From assembly GCA_014529385.2 (NCBI GenBank), contig CM043959.1, forward strand, positions 1,270,358 through 1,334,357: a DNA stretch of 64,000 bases, read 5' to 3'. This DNA is from Adiantum capillus-veneris (taxonomy: Eukaryota; Streptophyta; Polypodiopsida; Polypodiales; Pteridaceae). The position numbers and the translations under genes are program-made. Under the pieces are notes generated by a model. The model was not told the DNA's origin. It made no database searches and worked only from the letters and a program-made list of their open reading frames with translations. Positions 47,585 to 58,761 of the stretch are shown here, in pieces; positions within the stretch are counted from its first letter, which is position 1, and each line of letters starts with the position of its first letter.

Positions 47585-47589
47585 GAAGA

Positions 47590-47768
47590 CGAAGGAGGCT
47601 CAAGGCACACAATAGAGAGTATGTTAGTGTGCAATGGAAAAGATAGATAGCCCTAGAGTGATGGGCGTATATACAATGCACGGGGGAAAAAACCTCTTAA
47701 AGAGGAAAAAAATGCCCCGGCGGTCCTAGTGTGTCCACACACATCACTACCACATGTATATGGTAACA
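47590..47768 (-). repeat. 3' LTR remnant of a copia element
   Basis: On the minus strand CCAGGGGGGATTT (PPT, 47781-47769) precedes TGTTACCATATACATG at 47768. The sequence then runs to the junction with the gypsy protease near 47590. Confidence 0.6.
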
Positions 47769-47843
47769 AATCCCCCCTGGAGTGATGCGGTGAACAAGAG
47801 CTAGCACATGAGTAAAGGGAAGTGCCATGCCCTGAGGACATGA

Positions 47844-50490
47844 TCAGTCCACAAAGGGGAGTAAGCCCAAAGCTTTGCGGAAAGCTTCCAGCTTCTCACG
47901 AGCCAATGCCTTTGTGAAAAGATCTGCAAGGTTGTCCTGTGTTGGCACATAAGCCAAGCTGATCTCCCTTGCTATGAGCCTCTCCCCGACATAGTGGTAA
48001 TGCACCTCAATGTGCTTTGTGCGAGCATGAAAAACTCGATTCCTCGTAGCTGCCAATGCGCTCTAACTGTCAGTGTAGATAGTGTTGGCAGTGTCCTATC
48101 CAACACCCAAATCAGCCATAAGGCGTCTGAGCCATACACACTCAACCGTAACTGTGAAGATTGCCATGTACTCAGCCTCACAACTCGAAGTGGCCACAGT
48201 AGGTTGCTTCTTGCTCAACCATGATATACATGAACTACCAAGCATGAAACAAAAACCACTTGTGGACACTCGCGTGTCAAAACAACCTGCCCAATCTGAG
48301 TCTGAAAAAGCATGTAAGTCTGGCGGCAATGATCTCCCCTTGGGATAAAACAAGCCAAGATGTAAAGTGCCACTAAGGTAGCGGAAAATCCTCTTGACAG
48401 CCTGCCAATGCTTAGACCTTGGACTATGCATAAATCTGCTGACCTATGAGACTGCAAACTAAATATCTGGTCTCGTGTTGCATACATAAATGAGGCATCC
48501 AACAGCAGTTTGGTAAAGAGTGACATCTGCAAGATCACCAGCATCATGAAGACTCAATTTCAAACCTGTTTCCATGGGAGTGGCAATAGGTTTGCAATCC
48601 TCAAGTCCAAACTTACATATATAGCAATGTCTCTATGTAACTTTGTTGACACAAGGCAATACCAACATCCAGCATCACCATGAAACGCGTTTCGGCAGGT
48701 AAGGACAGGTGAAACGTTTCAGGCCTTGAAACGTTTCGCTCACCAAGTGAAACACAAGCCGTTTCACTAACAACAAGTTACCATAGTTTTAGTTTCAAAG
48801 TTGCTAAACCCACGTTTCAGTCTCACGTTTCAGTGTGCTCTCATTTTGGACTGAAACGTTTCGTGGTGAAACACCGCGTTTCAGGGTGAAACGTTTCGGC
48901 CTTGAAACGTTTCGCGGTTACGCTGCCACCATCACACTGCTTAAACTGTATGCCCAAATAATGATGCAACAGCCCCAAATCTTTCATCTTGAAAGTAGCA
49001 TTCAAATCAGCTTTAAATTCAGCAATATGTCTCTCATTTGGTCCATTGATCAGCAAATCATCTACATAAAGAACCACAATGAGAAGTACATCACCCTCAC
49101 GCTTTACATACAATGTGCTTTTTGTTGGACTGTTACGAAAGCCTTGTTTGACCAAATGAGTGTCAGCTTTCTCATACCAAGCACGAGGAGATTGCTTCAA
49201 CCCATACAAAGCCTTGTTACATTTGCACACTTTGTCCTCTTGTCCTTTCTTGACAAAACCACGAGGCTACGTTACTTAGCCTTCCTCAAATATGTCCCAT
49301 TCAAGAAAGCAGTAACAATGTCTAATTGATGTACATCCCAATCAAAATGAGCTGCCAATGCACAAAGAAAACGCACAGTAGTCATACAACAAGTGGGAGC
49401 AAAAGTCTCTTCATAATCTATGCCTTTTTGCTGTGCATAACCCTTTGCAACAAGTCGAGCCTTATGGCGATCAATCTCACCATCCGGCTTGCGTTTCAAC
49501 TTGTAAACCCACTTCGTACCAATGGCCTTTTTGCCAGGAGGCAAATCACATAAAGTCCATGTGTCATTTTCTGTAAGTGCATCATATTTTGATTGCATGG
49601 CAGTCATCCAATTTTCTGAATTCTGTGCTTCATCAAAAAACAGAGGTTCCTCAACATCATGTAAGCTAGACACAGCCACAGCATAACAATCTGATGCATA
49701 AGATGCATGGCAAGAGCCTGAACGAGTACGACTAGACAAAGGTGCATCCAATTTACTGTCACGCAAAGTGTGCACCAACCATTTTGGCATACCTCTAGCC
49801 TACTCATTTTCAGCCCTTTCCTCATCAAGTACATCATGTACATCTGCATCAATAATAGGCTGATCTATAACATTTTCTGAAACCCCCATGGGCTGTACAT
49901 TTGCCTCATTGGAATTTACATTCGAACTTCCACCACTAAAAAGAGGCAACAAAGTGTCATAAATGTCCTGTGAGCTTACATTACTGTCTCTAGTACATGA
50001 CAGCAAGGGCTGAACAGAATCTTCCACAAACACTACATCCCGTGAAACCAAAATACGCTTTGTTTGCGAATGATACAACCTGTAACCTTTGCTTTCAGCA
50101 CTATAACCAACAAAAATATATTTGACAACCTTATCATCAAATTTTCTGCGTTGCACTTGTGGCACTAAGCCATAAGCCAAACAACCAAAAACACGCATGT
50201 GCTCAATAAATGGCTTTCTATCATGCCATGCTTCATATGGAGTCATAGACTGCAACGCTTTCGTAAGACACTTGTTGAGTACATAAGTGGCACACATGAG
50301 AGCCTCGAGCCAAAACGAATGTGGTAAAGCTTGACTCTTGACCATACATCTTGCCATTTCCGTGAGAGACCTATTTTTCCTCTCAGCAACACCATTTTGC
50401 TGAGGCGTATATGGCACTGTACATTGGTGTTTTATCCCACGACTAGCCAGAAATGCATTAAATTCATGAGCATATACTCCCCAGGGCACA
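47844..50490 (-). pseudogene. Copia pol: integrase, RT and RNase H, 5'-truncated
   Basis: Minus-strand order. Integrase end: YTPQQNGVAERKNRSLTEMA, then ALMCATYVLNKCL. RT: GTKWVYKLKRKPDGEIDRHK, ARLVAKGYAQQKGIDYEETF, DVHQLDIVTAFLNG and LYVDDLLINGPN (catalytic YVDD). After an insertion at 48677-48924: ALCQQSYIETLL. RNase H: YLSGTLHLGLFYPKGRSLPP, FSDSDWAGCFDTRVSTSGFC, SCEAEYMAI and LADLFTKAL. Gag, protease and the integrase N-terminus are missing, cut off near 50490 by the LTR-like repeat. Frames are broken by stops near 48063 and 49803 and by the insertion. Confidence 0.94.
48677..48924. mobile_element. 248-bp palindrome-rich insertion in copia RT (MITE-like)
   Basis: It separates codons that are continuous in copia RT (YLGIQFKQCDGG and ALCQQSYIETLL). 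It is packed with the 10-bp palindrome GAAACGTTTC and half-sites, and is flanked by 8-bp near-repeats CCAGCATC (48669-48676) and CCACCATC (48925-48932). Terminal inverted repeats are weak. The 8-bp duplication would suggest a hAT-type MITE. Confidence 0.6.
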
Positions 50491-50494
50491 CGTG

Positions 50495-51095
50495 GTCGCG
50501 ACCACAGTGGCCACAACACCAGATTTCTAGTCAGAGGGCAGTTGCCGCCACTAGCTTCAGCTAGAGAGAGGCTTGTGAGTGGTAGAGAGGAGCAAGAAGT
50601 GCTCCGTATAATTAATTTGGACCCATGTGTTGGAGTTCAAGTTACTGGTGTTTGAACTCGTGGGTCGGAGTTCAAGGCACATACATCTGGCAGGCAACCA
50701 ATCCAACATATCTAAAACACTATGGATGAGTGCACCAATCCATTGTTATTGGTCTGATTATGGACAGGATGTGTTTTAACACTTCATTATCATTATGGCC
50801 CCAAAGTCTTGCGCCCCTTTTATCATTAATCATTTCAAAGTACAACTCCCGAGAGACCTCTGCTCTCAGACTCTGCCTCCAAATCCTTTGCAGAGTGAGG
50901 CCCCGAGGTCTCTTATAAAGAGTACAAGGGATGCCCAAAAGCAGATCCCCAAAAACATTCAATTCAAAAACACTAAACCTAAAAGCATCTACTCTCAAAA
51001 GCTGTCAGAGTGAATCGCGAAAATCAATACAACCTGCAACATGGCATAGCTAGCACAAAACACAGAATTTTCATACAGCCTGCCACGTCTTCATG
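50495..51095 (-). repeat. LTR-like repeat family H, copy 1
   Basis: About 600 bp matches 56400-56447 joined to 58762-59325. Shared landmarks: CTAGTCAGAGGGCAGTTGCC, GGACCCATGTGTTGGAGTTC, AAGTCTTGCGCCCC and CATCTACTCTCAAAAGCTGT. Parts resemble the LTR at 54584-55790. It truncates copia pol on one side and gypsy integrase on the other. Confidence 0.8.
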
Positions 51096-52490
51096 CCTAT
51101 GTTCTCCCAAATAGCCGTCCAAAACAAACTCGTGAACCTAGGGTCCCCGTCGGAGACAATCGTCTCAGGCATGCCATGTAATCTAAAGATCTGGGCAATA
51201 AACAGTCGTGCCCACGTTGTGTTCTCGGGAGATCAAAAATGAAATCCATTGCAATACTTTCCCAAGGGCGGGTGGGTATGGGTAAAGGTTGTAACAATCC
51301 CTGTGCTTTATGCCTGTCAAACTTGACCTTCTGGCATACCAAGCAACTGCGCACAAACTCGTCCACTTTCTTCTTGAGTCTCGGCCAAAAGAAGTACCTC
51401 TCTACCCCTTTCAAGGTGGTAGCAATACCGCAAAAGGTGGACAGTGGCATTCAGTCATAACCTTTTCCCTCAACGGCTGTGTAACGCACAACATGGTTTT
51501 CCTCATCAAGTAGCCATCTCGAATGGAATATCCCGCTACTGTCTCCCCATCCCGTATCCATGTGAAAATGTTTGCAAAATCTGTATCCGTGGCATATTGA
51601 TCGACCATATCCTCGAGAGCCTATGATGTATCGCGAAAATAGCCAAAACCAACGGCTTCCGAGACAAAGCATTTGCCACCAAGTTCTTATGTCCTTGCAC
51701 ATGGACAATCTGTAAGTGAAACTGTGACAAGATGTTCGCCCACCGCATCTGCTTTTCCGATAGCCGCTTCTGTGACTAGTAGCGTGAACTCTGATGGTCT
51801 GTAAAGACAGTAAAATCCGCTCCGAGTAGGTAATGCCGCCACTGACTAAGAGCATGGATAACCGCCAAAAGCTCTTTCTCATAAATGTGTTGTCAATTCC
51901 GGCCTTGAGAACAATCGGCTCTCGTAAGCAATGACATGGCCTTCTTGCATTAAGACCGCACCCAGACTACGACCACAAGCATCACAATATACTTCAAATG
52001 ACTTCTGCAAGTCTGGCAAAGTCAAAATTGGTCCCGTAGTCAATTTCTCTTTCAATGTCTGAAAGGCAGTCACCTTTGTGGGTCCCCACGAGAAAGGGAC
52101 TCCTTTCTGTGTCAAGATATGCAAAGGGGAAGCAACCTCTGTACAATTTCTGATGAACCGCCGGTAGGAAGAACATAAGCCCAAGAAGCTTTCAGCTTCA
52201 TAGACATTCTCCAAATCGGGCCAATCACAGATAATCTCTATCCTGGCCGGGTCTATCTGCACTCCTGCTATTGAGACAATGTGTCCCGAACAGGTGTATC
52301 TCTGGGCTCGGCTCACACGGTAAGGTGGCCGGTTCGGTGGTGTGATTCCAAGTATCAGATCAATGGTATGATCCTTAGGACGAGCTGGTGGCAACTCGCC
52401 TGGCAGGCCCTCTGAAAAGCAATCGGCATGAGTGTGGAGAAAATCTTGGCGTTCTTTGTTTAGGTCAAAACATATTCGACCTTCATTCAT
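51084..52490 (-). pseudogene. Gypsy pol with the RT core deleted
   Basis: Minus strand. RT N-terminal part: LPGELPPARPKDHTIDLILG, PPNRPPYRVSRAQ. The sequence then jumps directly to the RT thumb: CSGHIVSIAGVQIDPARIEI, so the palm with its YxDD is missing. RNase H: FEVYCDACGRSLGAVLMQEG, and about 51750 ILSQFHLQIVHVQGHKNLVA with NALSRK. Integrase zinc and core: YFFWPRLKKKVDEFVRSCLV, CQKVKFDRHKAQG, WESIAMDFIFDLP, then METIVSD-like and DPRFTSLFW near 51160-51100, where it is cut off by repeat H. Confidence 0.92.
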
Positions 52491-53040
52491 CGTTCAGTTC
52501 TCTCCCAAAAAAAAGTGAGTAAAAAAACTGAAGTTCATCAAGTACAATCTCTGAGCCCTTCTTTTGTCAAAGTCGCTTTCTCAGCCCGGTAGTCAACCAC
52601 GGCGTTGTTCTTGTCGAACTAAGGGATTTTGAGTAGTACGTCAAGACCTCTCAAGGAAATTACGTAGAAATCCTCGTGCCCTAAACACCCCTGTCATTGC
52701 AAACGAAGTTTGCCAATGATTGGTATAATGGCAACATCCCATCCGGGTGCCGCTAGAACTACCTCCGCCTATAGCCTCAGCCTGTCGGGTGTAATTCCAA
52801 ATCGAGCCGCCAATTCAAGTGAAAAGAAGTTGGCCTTGGCTCCTTCAAAAGAGCTTCCTGATCTTTCCCTTTGCCCTAACAACGGCAAAGTTTGTACTTT
52901 CATTCATTTGATTCGGTTCGGGTCCCACGCAAATGTGGTACCAGTTCTGCTTTTTTTTTTATCTACTTTTTCTGCCACGTCCCTCGGCTGCTTTGGAACT
53001 TTTTGGCCTTTCTTCATCCTGTTCATTCGATGACTAGTTA

Positions 53041-54400
53041 GGGCACTTCGTAGAGATATGCCCAGTTTCCCCACATCCAAAGCACTTTCCCTCCTTGATG
53101 TAGAGAGCTCTCTCTTGAGGAGTGAGTTTGGGTCGTGCATCCTTTTCTTTCTTTTATGGGTTGCTCTTCCTCTTTCTACTTTCATTTGTCGAAGTCTGTT
53201 CGGCCCTTTGCGTCATGATTTCATCTATGGGGTAGGTCAAATTGCCTGAATGAATGGCAAAACCCCGTTTCGCATGACTCATCAACTCCTGCATGGAAGC
53301 TGACTTTTGTTCCAAGTAGTGATCTCAGATCTCTATAGGAAGACCCAAGGTTAACCGCTCAATCTGTTCTTTGAACGAGATCTTCTTAAATGAAGAGGCG
53401 GTAGAAAAGAGCTCCAGAAACTTTCGCAATAAGCGTCCACTCTATCCTTCTTAATCATCCGGAGATGGTTCCAAGAAGTTCGTATGTCGCGTTCATACTC
53501 TCGAGTCAGCCAAGAAGAAATAAAAAGCCTTTTGAATTTCAGCCATTTAACTGGCGCTGCCTTGTTTAATAGAAGCATGGACCACCAAGTTCGAGCATTC
53601 CCCTTGAAGTAAGAGGCAGCTCTCCGAATCTTAGAGTGCTCTGAGTAATGCCCTCCAGAGAAAGCGATGTCACTGCTGTATAAAAGACAAAGCCTTCGAA
53701 GCATCTCTATAACCAGAAAAAATGTCAAATTTTATTGACTATCCACCTTCCTTAAACTCTCGGACTTTCTTGCTTTTATCTTCCAGAAAGTCATACTGGG
53801 TGGCTTTGTAAAAATTCTTCTTCTTTGGGTAAAAGCTGTTGTCATCAAAGTCCGAACTATCTGAAGACGAGTCCTCCATAGAGCTATCAACCACGGGACG
53901 AGATTTAGGCTTCTTTGCCTTTTTCTTGCCCATCCCGAAGCTTTGCTTTTTGCTTCGCTTTTTGACTTTTCTGTCTTCTTTGCTCGAGTCAAAGGAGCTA
54001 GAAGAACTCGAAGAAGAAGAAGAAGAAGAAGAAGAAGAAGAAAAACTCGGTACTCCTTCAAATCGAACACGCTTCTTCTACTTTCTTGCCGATTCAAAAG
54101 TAGACTGACAACCCAAATAACCCGAGAAGTCAATGCCTTTCTTCTGCTTTTTGCCGTTCTTTTTAGCCTGTTCTGCACATCAAAAAGCTGAGCAATTCGT
54201 GCATCAACCACCTCTTCTAATTCTTGCTCTCTGTACATCCTGGGAGTAGGAGGTTTCTTAAGGGGTGGTTCCGTGGTCTGCCGCCACTGTGTGTGCACCT
54301 CATCGAAAGAAGTCTCGCTCATATATTTTGCAAATTTTGGGTCCTTCGCAAAATTAAGCATCATCTTTGTTGCATCGCCGATCAATCGTCGACGCTCCAT
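53041..54400 (-). pseudogene. Gypsy gag
   Basis: Minus strand. The N-terminal part (54400-54180) has MSETSFDEVHTQWRQTTEPP and a Glu-rich helix. A Ser/Glu/Lys-rich linker with a run of GAA codons (54004-54042) follows. The gag core lies at 53640-53400 (SKIRRAASYFKGNARTWW, WLTREYERDIRTSWNHLRMI, VDAYCESFW) and the zinc knuckle CFGCGETGHISTKC near 53088-53046. Broken frames throughout. Followed by degenerate protease-linker sequence (52500-53040) without a clear D-[ST]-G. Confidence 0.85.
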
Positions 54401-54570
54401 CTCTTAGAGCTCCGGCTGAGTAGGCCGAGGCGCGCCATACTCCTCCAGTGAATCTTCGTTGTGATCTCTTCCCGCATCTCTGGATGCAGAGGAAGTCAAT
54501 TGATCTTTGTCTAAAGCCACAAGTGCCGCGTAAAAGAGATCAGATTTCCTGTAGAAGAGAAATCGGTCGT

Positions 54571-54582
54571 GCTTTGATACCA
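54571..54582 (-). other. Primer-binding site, initiator-Met type
   Basis: On the minus strand TGGTATCAAAGC follows the LTR end CTACA with a one-base gap. Confidence 0.9.
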
Positions 54583-54974
54583 CTGTAGCAAACTTGGACA
54601 CTCCAAGTCGAGAATCTACCGTGACACCTCAAACAATTCACTTCAAAACAGTTCATGGTTCACAATTGATTCGACACTCGTTCGGCGGAGTTCTGTGCCT
54701 AGAGATATTAGCCCGAAAGACTGGCGCCCCTTTCGGTATTTCTTTTTGTATTAATCTGTATACCTTCATAAGTTCAGAATAGTCTGAACTCACGAATTAT
54801 AAGAGGGAATAAAGCACTCATAAAACTATAAAAGCAAGGGACACAAGAAAAGAAAAGAAAAAACAAAAACAAACAAACAAACTAACTAAATCACTTTGTT
54901 TGCTATGAAACAAAACTAAATAAAACAAAACATTATTAACTTAAAAATGTTTTTAGAAAAGGCATGCATAAAAT

Positions 54975-55365
54975 AAGTTGACCAAAGAGTTGGTCTAACG
55001 GTAAGGCTTTGGCCTCTCAACCTATGGGTTGTGGGTTCAAATCCCCCGTTGGGTCACACTCTAGAGGGACACCTTGTGCTCACCTGGTGTTCACGTTGCT
55101 AGGGCTCTTGCCCTTGGACACTCGAGTGCATCCTCCTCCTGGGGTGGGTCACCCGAGGAGGAGGTTCCTAGCTGGTTGCTACGAGTTCTCTCCGCCGTTC
55201 CCAACATGTGGTGCATCAATTAGGTGGCCATGGTGATGCCTACACGTGGCTCTTGCCCGATGGTACGCGGCCCTTGCCCGACCATGTAACATGGCTAATA
55301 TTTGGAAGGGATAAGCACCTCCCCCTGTGGGCCCTATGGTGTGTCAAAAAAAAAAAAAAGTTGAC
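54975..55365 (+). mobile_element. tRNA-derived SINE with poly(A) tail and target-site duplication
   Basis: Body 54983-55357. A box TGGTCTAACGG (54991-55001) and B box GGTTCAAATCC (55034-55044) match RNA polymerase III consensus at tRNA-like spacing. A ~300-bp GC-rich unrelated body follows, ending in GTGTC and about 14 A. The 8-bp AAGTTGAC flanks both sides (54975-54982 and 55358-55365). It inserted into the LTR of the minus-strand gypsy element. Confidence 0.9.
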
Positions 55366-55543
55366 GCGACTTACTTGGCTTAAAACAAGTACTGTGTTCA
55401 AAGTACAAGAGTGTAGGCAGGCGCTCACTCTCAGACTTTGTGTCCAGATGCCCTCAGTTGTGAGAAGCCTACCCACATATTTAAAGGGTTTACAAGGGAT
55501 GCTAAAAGCAGAGCCCAAAAGCTAAGCTCTTAAAAATAAAGCA

Positions 55544-55548
<5 letters not shown>

Positions 55549-55617
<69 letters not shown>
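55549..55617. repeat. (CT)n microsatellite
   Basis: About 69 bp of CT. Confidence 0.97.
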
Positions 55618-55619
<2 letters not shown>

Positions 55620-55799
55620 TTCTTGCATAGCAAAAGCAAAAGAGTTCTCTCTCTCTCTCAGAAAGCTGCCTGCCGTAAAACCCGCCACAAAACGCGGGCG
55701 TCCGTATAGCCTGCCACGTGTCAACGCTATTTCCGGGGGACTGTCGTACTACCTTGCCACATCAGCATTTCAACGTAATTTTCGGTGGTCCATTGCTTG

Positions 55800-56388
55800 T
55801 GTGTGTATTGGGCAGCCACATCACCAGTTTGTGACAGAACCCCAGAAATGCGCCGACAGGCTGACGTGGCAGTCCCTGAAAAATGCGCCGCAATTTGCAC
55901 TGGCATGCTGAGACGTGGCAGTTGTACGGACGCCGCAAATCACGCTGCTAACGTAGCAAAATTGTACGGATTTCCGTAAACTGCGCTGGCTACTTTTTGG
56001 CAGTTTTTGGAGCCAATTGCTTTATGGGGATTATTATTTTTAGCAGTAAAGCTTTTTGGGCTTAATGCTTTTGAGAGAGAAGCTTTTAAGTTAATGATTT
56101 TGGGGCTCTGCTTTTGGGCATCCCTTGTATCAATAAATAAGTTGGTTGGGCATCACTTCTCAGAGCATCTGGACGCAGAGTCTGAGAGTGAGCACCCGTC
56201 GACTCTCTTCTACTTTGAACACAGATTAATATAAAAAGAAATACCGAAAGGGGCGCCAATCTTTGGGGCCAATACCTCTAGGCACGGAACTACGTCGCGC
56301 GTGTCGTCTTTGTGAACTGTTTAAAAGTGAATCTCTGTTGTGTCGAGGTAGAATCTTGACTTATGGTGCCCAAGTTTGTTACAATCCG
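55800..56388 (+). repeat. LTR of the same family in opposite orientation
   Basis: Reads in the plus direction CTGCTTTTGGGCATCCCTTG, then AAATACCGAAAGGGGCGCC, then CCAAGTTTGTTACA at its end. These are the reverse complements of segments at 54584-55790 and of repeat H. The two LTRs are head to head. Confidence 0.7.
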
Positions 56389-56442
56389 CATGGCAAATGT
56401 AGTCGCAATCGTAGTGGCCACGATACCAGATATCTAGTCAGA

Positions 56443-56447
56443 GGGCA
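56443..56447. repeat. Target-site duplication GGGCA, left
   Basis: Matches 58762-58766. Confidence 0.88.
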
Positions 56448-56610
56448 TGTTAGGTGCAGCGGAATGAATGTTGTATTTTCTCAAGATTAGTGATCTTTAT
56501 TGCTCAAGGTTCCTTTTAGTTCTTAGGGAAAGAGAGAGCTTTCCGTCTTAGGGAGAGTGCTATGATTACGAACAAAGTGAGTGGATATTGTGCGTGCAAG
56601 TGAATGAGAC

Positions 56611-56854
56611 TGAAATGAAATGAAATGAAATGTTATATTAATGTCTTCAAAAGGCCAAAGTGACCTATAAGACCAGAAAGTTACAATGTGGTGGATCTGA
56701 TACAAAGTCAGAGTCAAAGTAACAAGATGACAACAATGAAAAAAATGAAATGACAAATGTCACAATAAAATACTATGGAATCCTAAACTACTAGGTGTGA
56801 ACAGCAGCTAGCTGGGATAGCTAGATCACAAGAGATCCAGCATCGGTCGCTGGC
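56611..56854 (-). mobile_element. LINE 3'-end fragment inside the solo LTR
   Basis: On the minus strand it ends GGTCACTTTGGCCTTTTGAA, then GACATTAATATAACATTTC and (ATTTC)n at 56634-56611. This corresponds to the 3' end of the LINE at 34919-37930. It splits LTR sequence that is continuous at 45078-45090 in the intact LTR. The inner boundary is uncertain and probably continues on the other side of the MITE. Confidence 0.7.
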
Positions 56855-57276
56855 GGATCTCACATAGTTACCGGGGAACGCCCCCTAGCCCCCGTTCCGA
56901 CGTTCCGGGGGGCAGTTCCCTTCTCGAACGTTCCGAAACGTCCCGGAACGTCTGACGTTTCGGGTGGCCAGTGCAAACCGGAACGGCCGTTCCGGAACGT
57001 TCCGAAATTCCCTTGGAACGGCCAATGGCTACAAACAAATTTGGTAAAAATTGAAAAAATTGAAGTAAATGTTTGGGCTTCTTTTTGAAGTGTGCAAGGC
57101 CTCAAGGACTCATAAAATGCACCCCCTCCCCCTTTCTCTCCACAAGCTAATCCTCAAGGCTCAAGCTCTCTCCCTCTCACACTCTCAAGATCTCTCCCTC
57201 TCAAGACTCTCTTTCTCAAGGCTCAAGGCTTTAGGCCTTCAAGCTCTCTTCCTCTCCCTCCCACTCTCTCAAATGT

Positions 57277-57337
<61 letters not shown>

Positions 57338-57567
57338 GTCATAGCAAGGTTGAATGGTCTTCAAAACGAGTTTTTTGTGAGTATTAAAGTCAAAGCACTC
57401 TAATACTCCTTGTATTTAAACGCAAGGAGCTAAAAAATGCACTATTTGGGTGTTTTTTATACCTCCCATTCCGCGCCGTTCCTGTTCCGGACCCCTAGCC
57501 GTTCCCCCGTTCCGCGAGGATCTCGTCGCCGTTCCCGTTCCGCGTTCCGGGTAACTATGGGATCTCA
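56855..57567. mobile_element. hAT-like MITE, 697 bp, with 8-bp target-site duplication
   Basis: Body 56863-57559. Ends are inverted repeats: CATAGTTACCGGGGAACG on the left, and CATAGTTACCCGGAACG as the reverse complement of the right end. GGATCTCA flanks both sides (56855-56862, 57560-57567). The subterminal ~150 bp on each side are rich in GTTCC/GGAAC, including GGAACGTTCC palindromes. The centre is AT-rich sequence and a CT microsatellite (57289-57336). No transposase ORF. Confidence 0.85.
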
Positions 57568-57572
57568 TCAAT

Positions 57573-57574
<2 letters not shown>

Positions 57575-57627
<53 letters not shown>
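57575..57627. repeat. (GA)n microsatellite in the solo LTR
   Basis: About 53 bp of GA, an expansion of the CTCTCTATCTCTC segment of the LTR at 45058-45074. Confidence 0.95.
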
Positions 57628-57629
<2 letters not shown>

Positions 57630-58761
57630 ACGACACCGAGAGGTTGTAAAACCCTCCTCCGAAGGCCCCACTCTCGTCGGCAAGAGTGGTCTACTTGATT
57701 GCACAAAGGTGTACAATGCGTATGCAATGGACTGATGCAATGGGACTATGCCGATGGCGACGACGATGATGACGACGACGACTTGGGCTGAAACTGTGGA
57801 TCTTTGATACGCTGAATTCCTTGGACTGTTTCGGGCTGGAATTGGACTGTTTTCATGGCTGAAAATAGACTGTTTCTTGCGGGTTAATGGCTGAAACTGA
57901 CTGCTGAAAAAACGCTAGGTTTAGGGTTCCCTTAGGCTGCGTTTTTGGGGGATAAGCTTGGCTGAGAAAACGCTGCCACAGCAGAGTTCTTATTGCTGAA
58001 AATGGACTGTTTTGCAAGTGTCTATTTACCCTTACTGGCTGTGGATCTTCTGCTGCAACTGATGGTGAAAAACGCTGCTGCTGCTGAGAGTTTTGCTTGC
58101 ATTTGTAATGCTGAATTGCTGCAGATCTGCCACAGATTGCTAGCGTTAGTACTTGCTGGTTACTGCTGCCGAGAGATAGCAAAAACGCTGGTTCTACTGA
58201 GGAATAGCCTGGCGTTAGTGGCTGGATGAAAAACGCTGAATCTTCCTGTTTGCTGGCGATAGCTCCAAGAGGGGAAAGCGCTAGGCACTGCAAGGGGAGA
58301 GGGCGACACCAATGGGCTGAGGATGCGGGGGAATGGGCCTCACCAAGAAGCTTGGAGAGGGTCTTGCTGAGAGAGGGAGGGAACACCTGTCGCTTGGTAG
58401 CCTGCTGTGCTCCTTGGCTCATCTACCAATTTGTGCTAACTTGGGTTTGCTTATATATTAACTTACCCAATTTGCCCTACTGAGTACCCAACAAAAGTCA
58501 CTTACTAAATAAGTGAAAATTGTCAAAAATAGGGTAAGTGGGATAAAGTCACTTGAAAAATCCCCTAATTGATTCTAATGGATTCTGAAGGGAATACTGA
58601 TGATCATGCTGTGTGCAACCGAAGGACTGGGCATGCACGGTCTACGAATAGACTCACAAAAGTGCCAGATCACTTCTAATCTAACTTGACTTGACTGACG
58701 GGAACCCTGCTATGGTGTAGCTTGTCCACGGACACATAGGGTTGGGATGTGTCACGTGACA

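Larger units (their letters stand above)
54584..55790 (-). repeat. 5' LTR of the RT-deleted gypsy element, with SINE insertion
   Basis: On the minus strand it ends CCAAGTTTGCTACA at 54584. It includes the segment with TACAAGGGATGCTAAAAGC and the GCGCCCCTTTCGGTATTTCT block shared with families H and 55800-56388. The outer boundary near 55790 is approximate. It contains the SINE at 54983-55357 and a CT microsatellite at 55549-55617. Confidence 0.75.
56448..58761 (-). mobile_element. Solo LTR of the 44.1-kb gypsy family, with nested insertions
   Basis: On the minus strand it starts TGTCACGTGACACATCC (58761) and ends GCACCTAACA (56448), both identical to the LTR at 44111-45240. Flanked by GGGCA on both sides. 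No internal region remains, so it formed by LTR-LTR recombination. It is longer than 1,130 bp because a LINE 3' fragment and a 697-bp MITE sit inside. The uninterrupted target site is present in repeat H copy 1 at 50519-50545. Confidence 0.93.

Noticed and set aside
54991-55060. A tRNA gene
   Set aside because: A and B boxes are present, but the acceptor stem is poor and the sequence continues into a body with poly(A) and target-site duplication. It is a SINE head.
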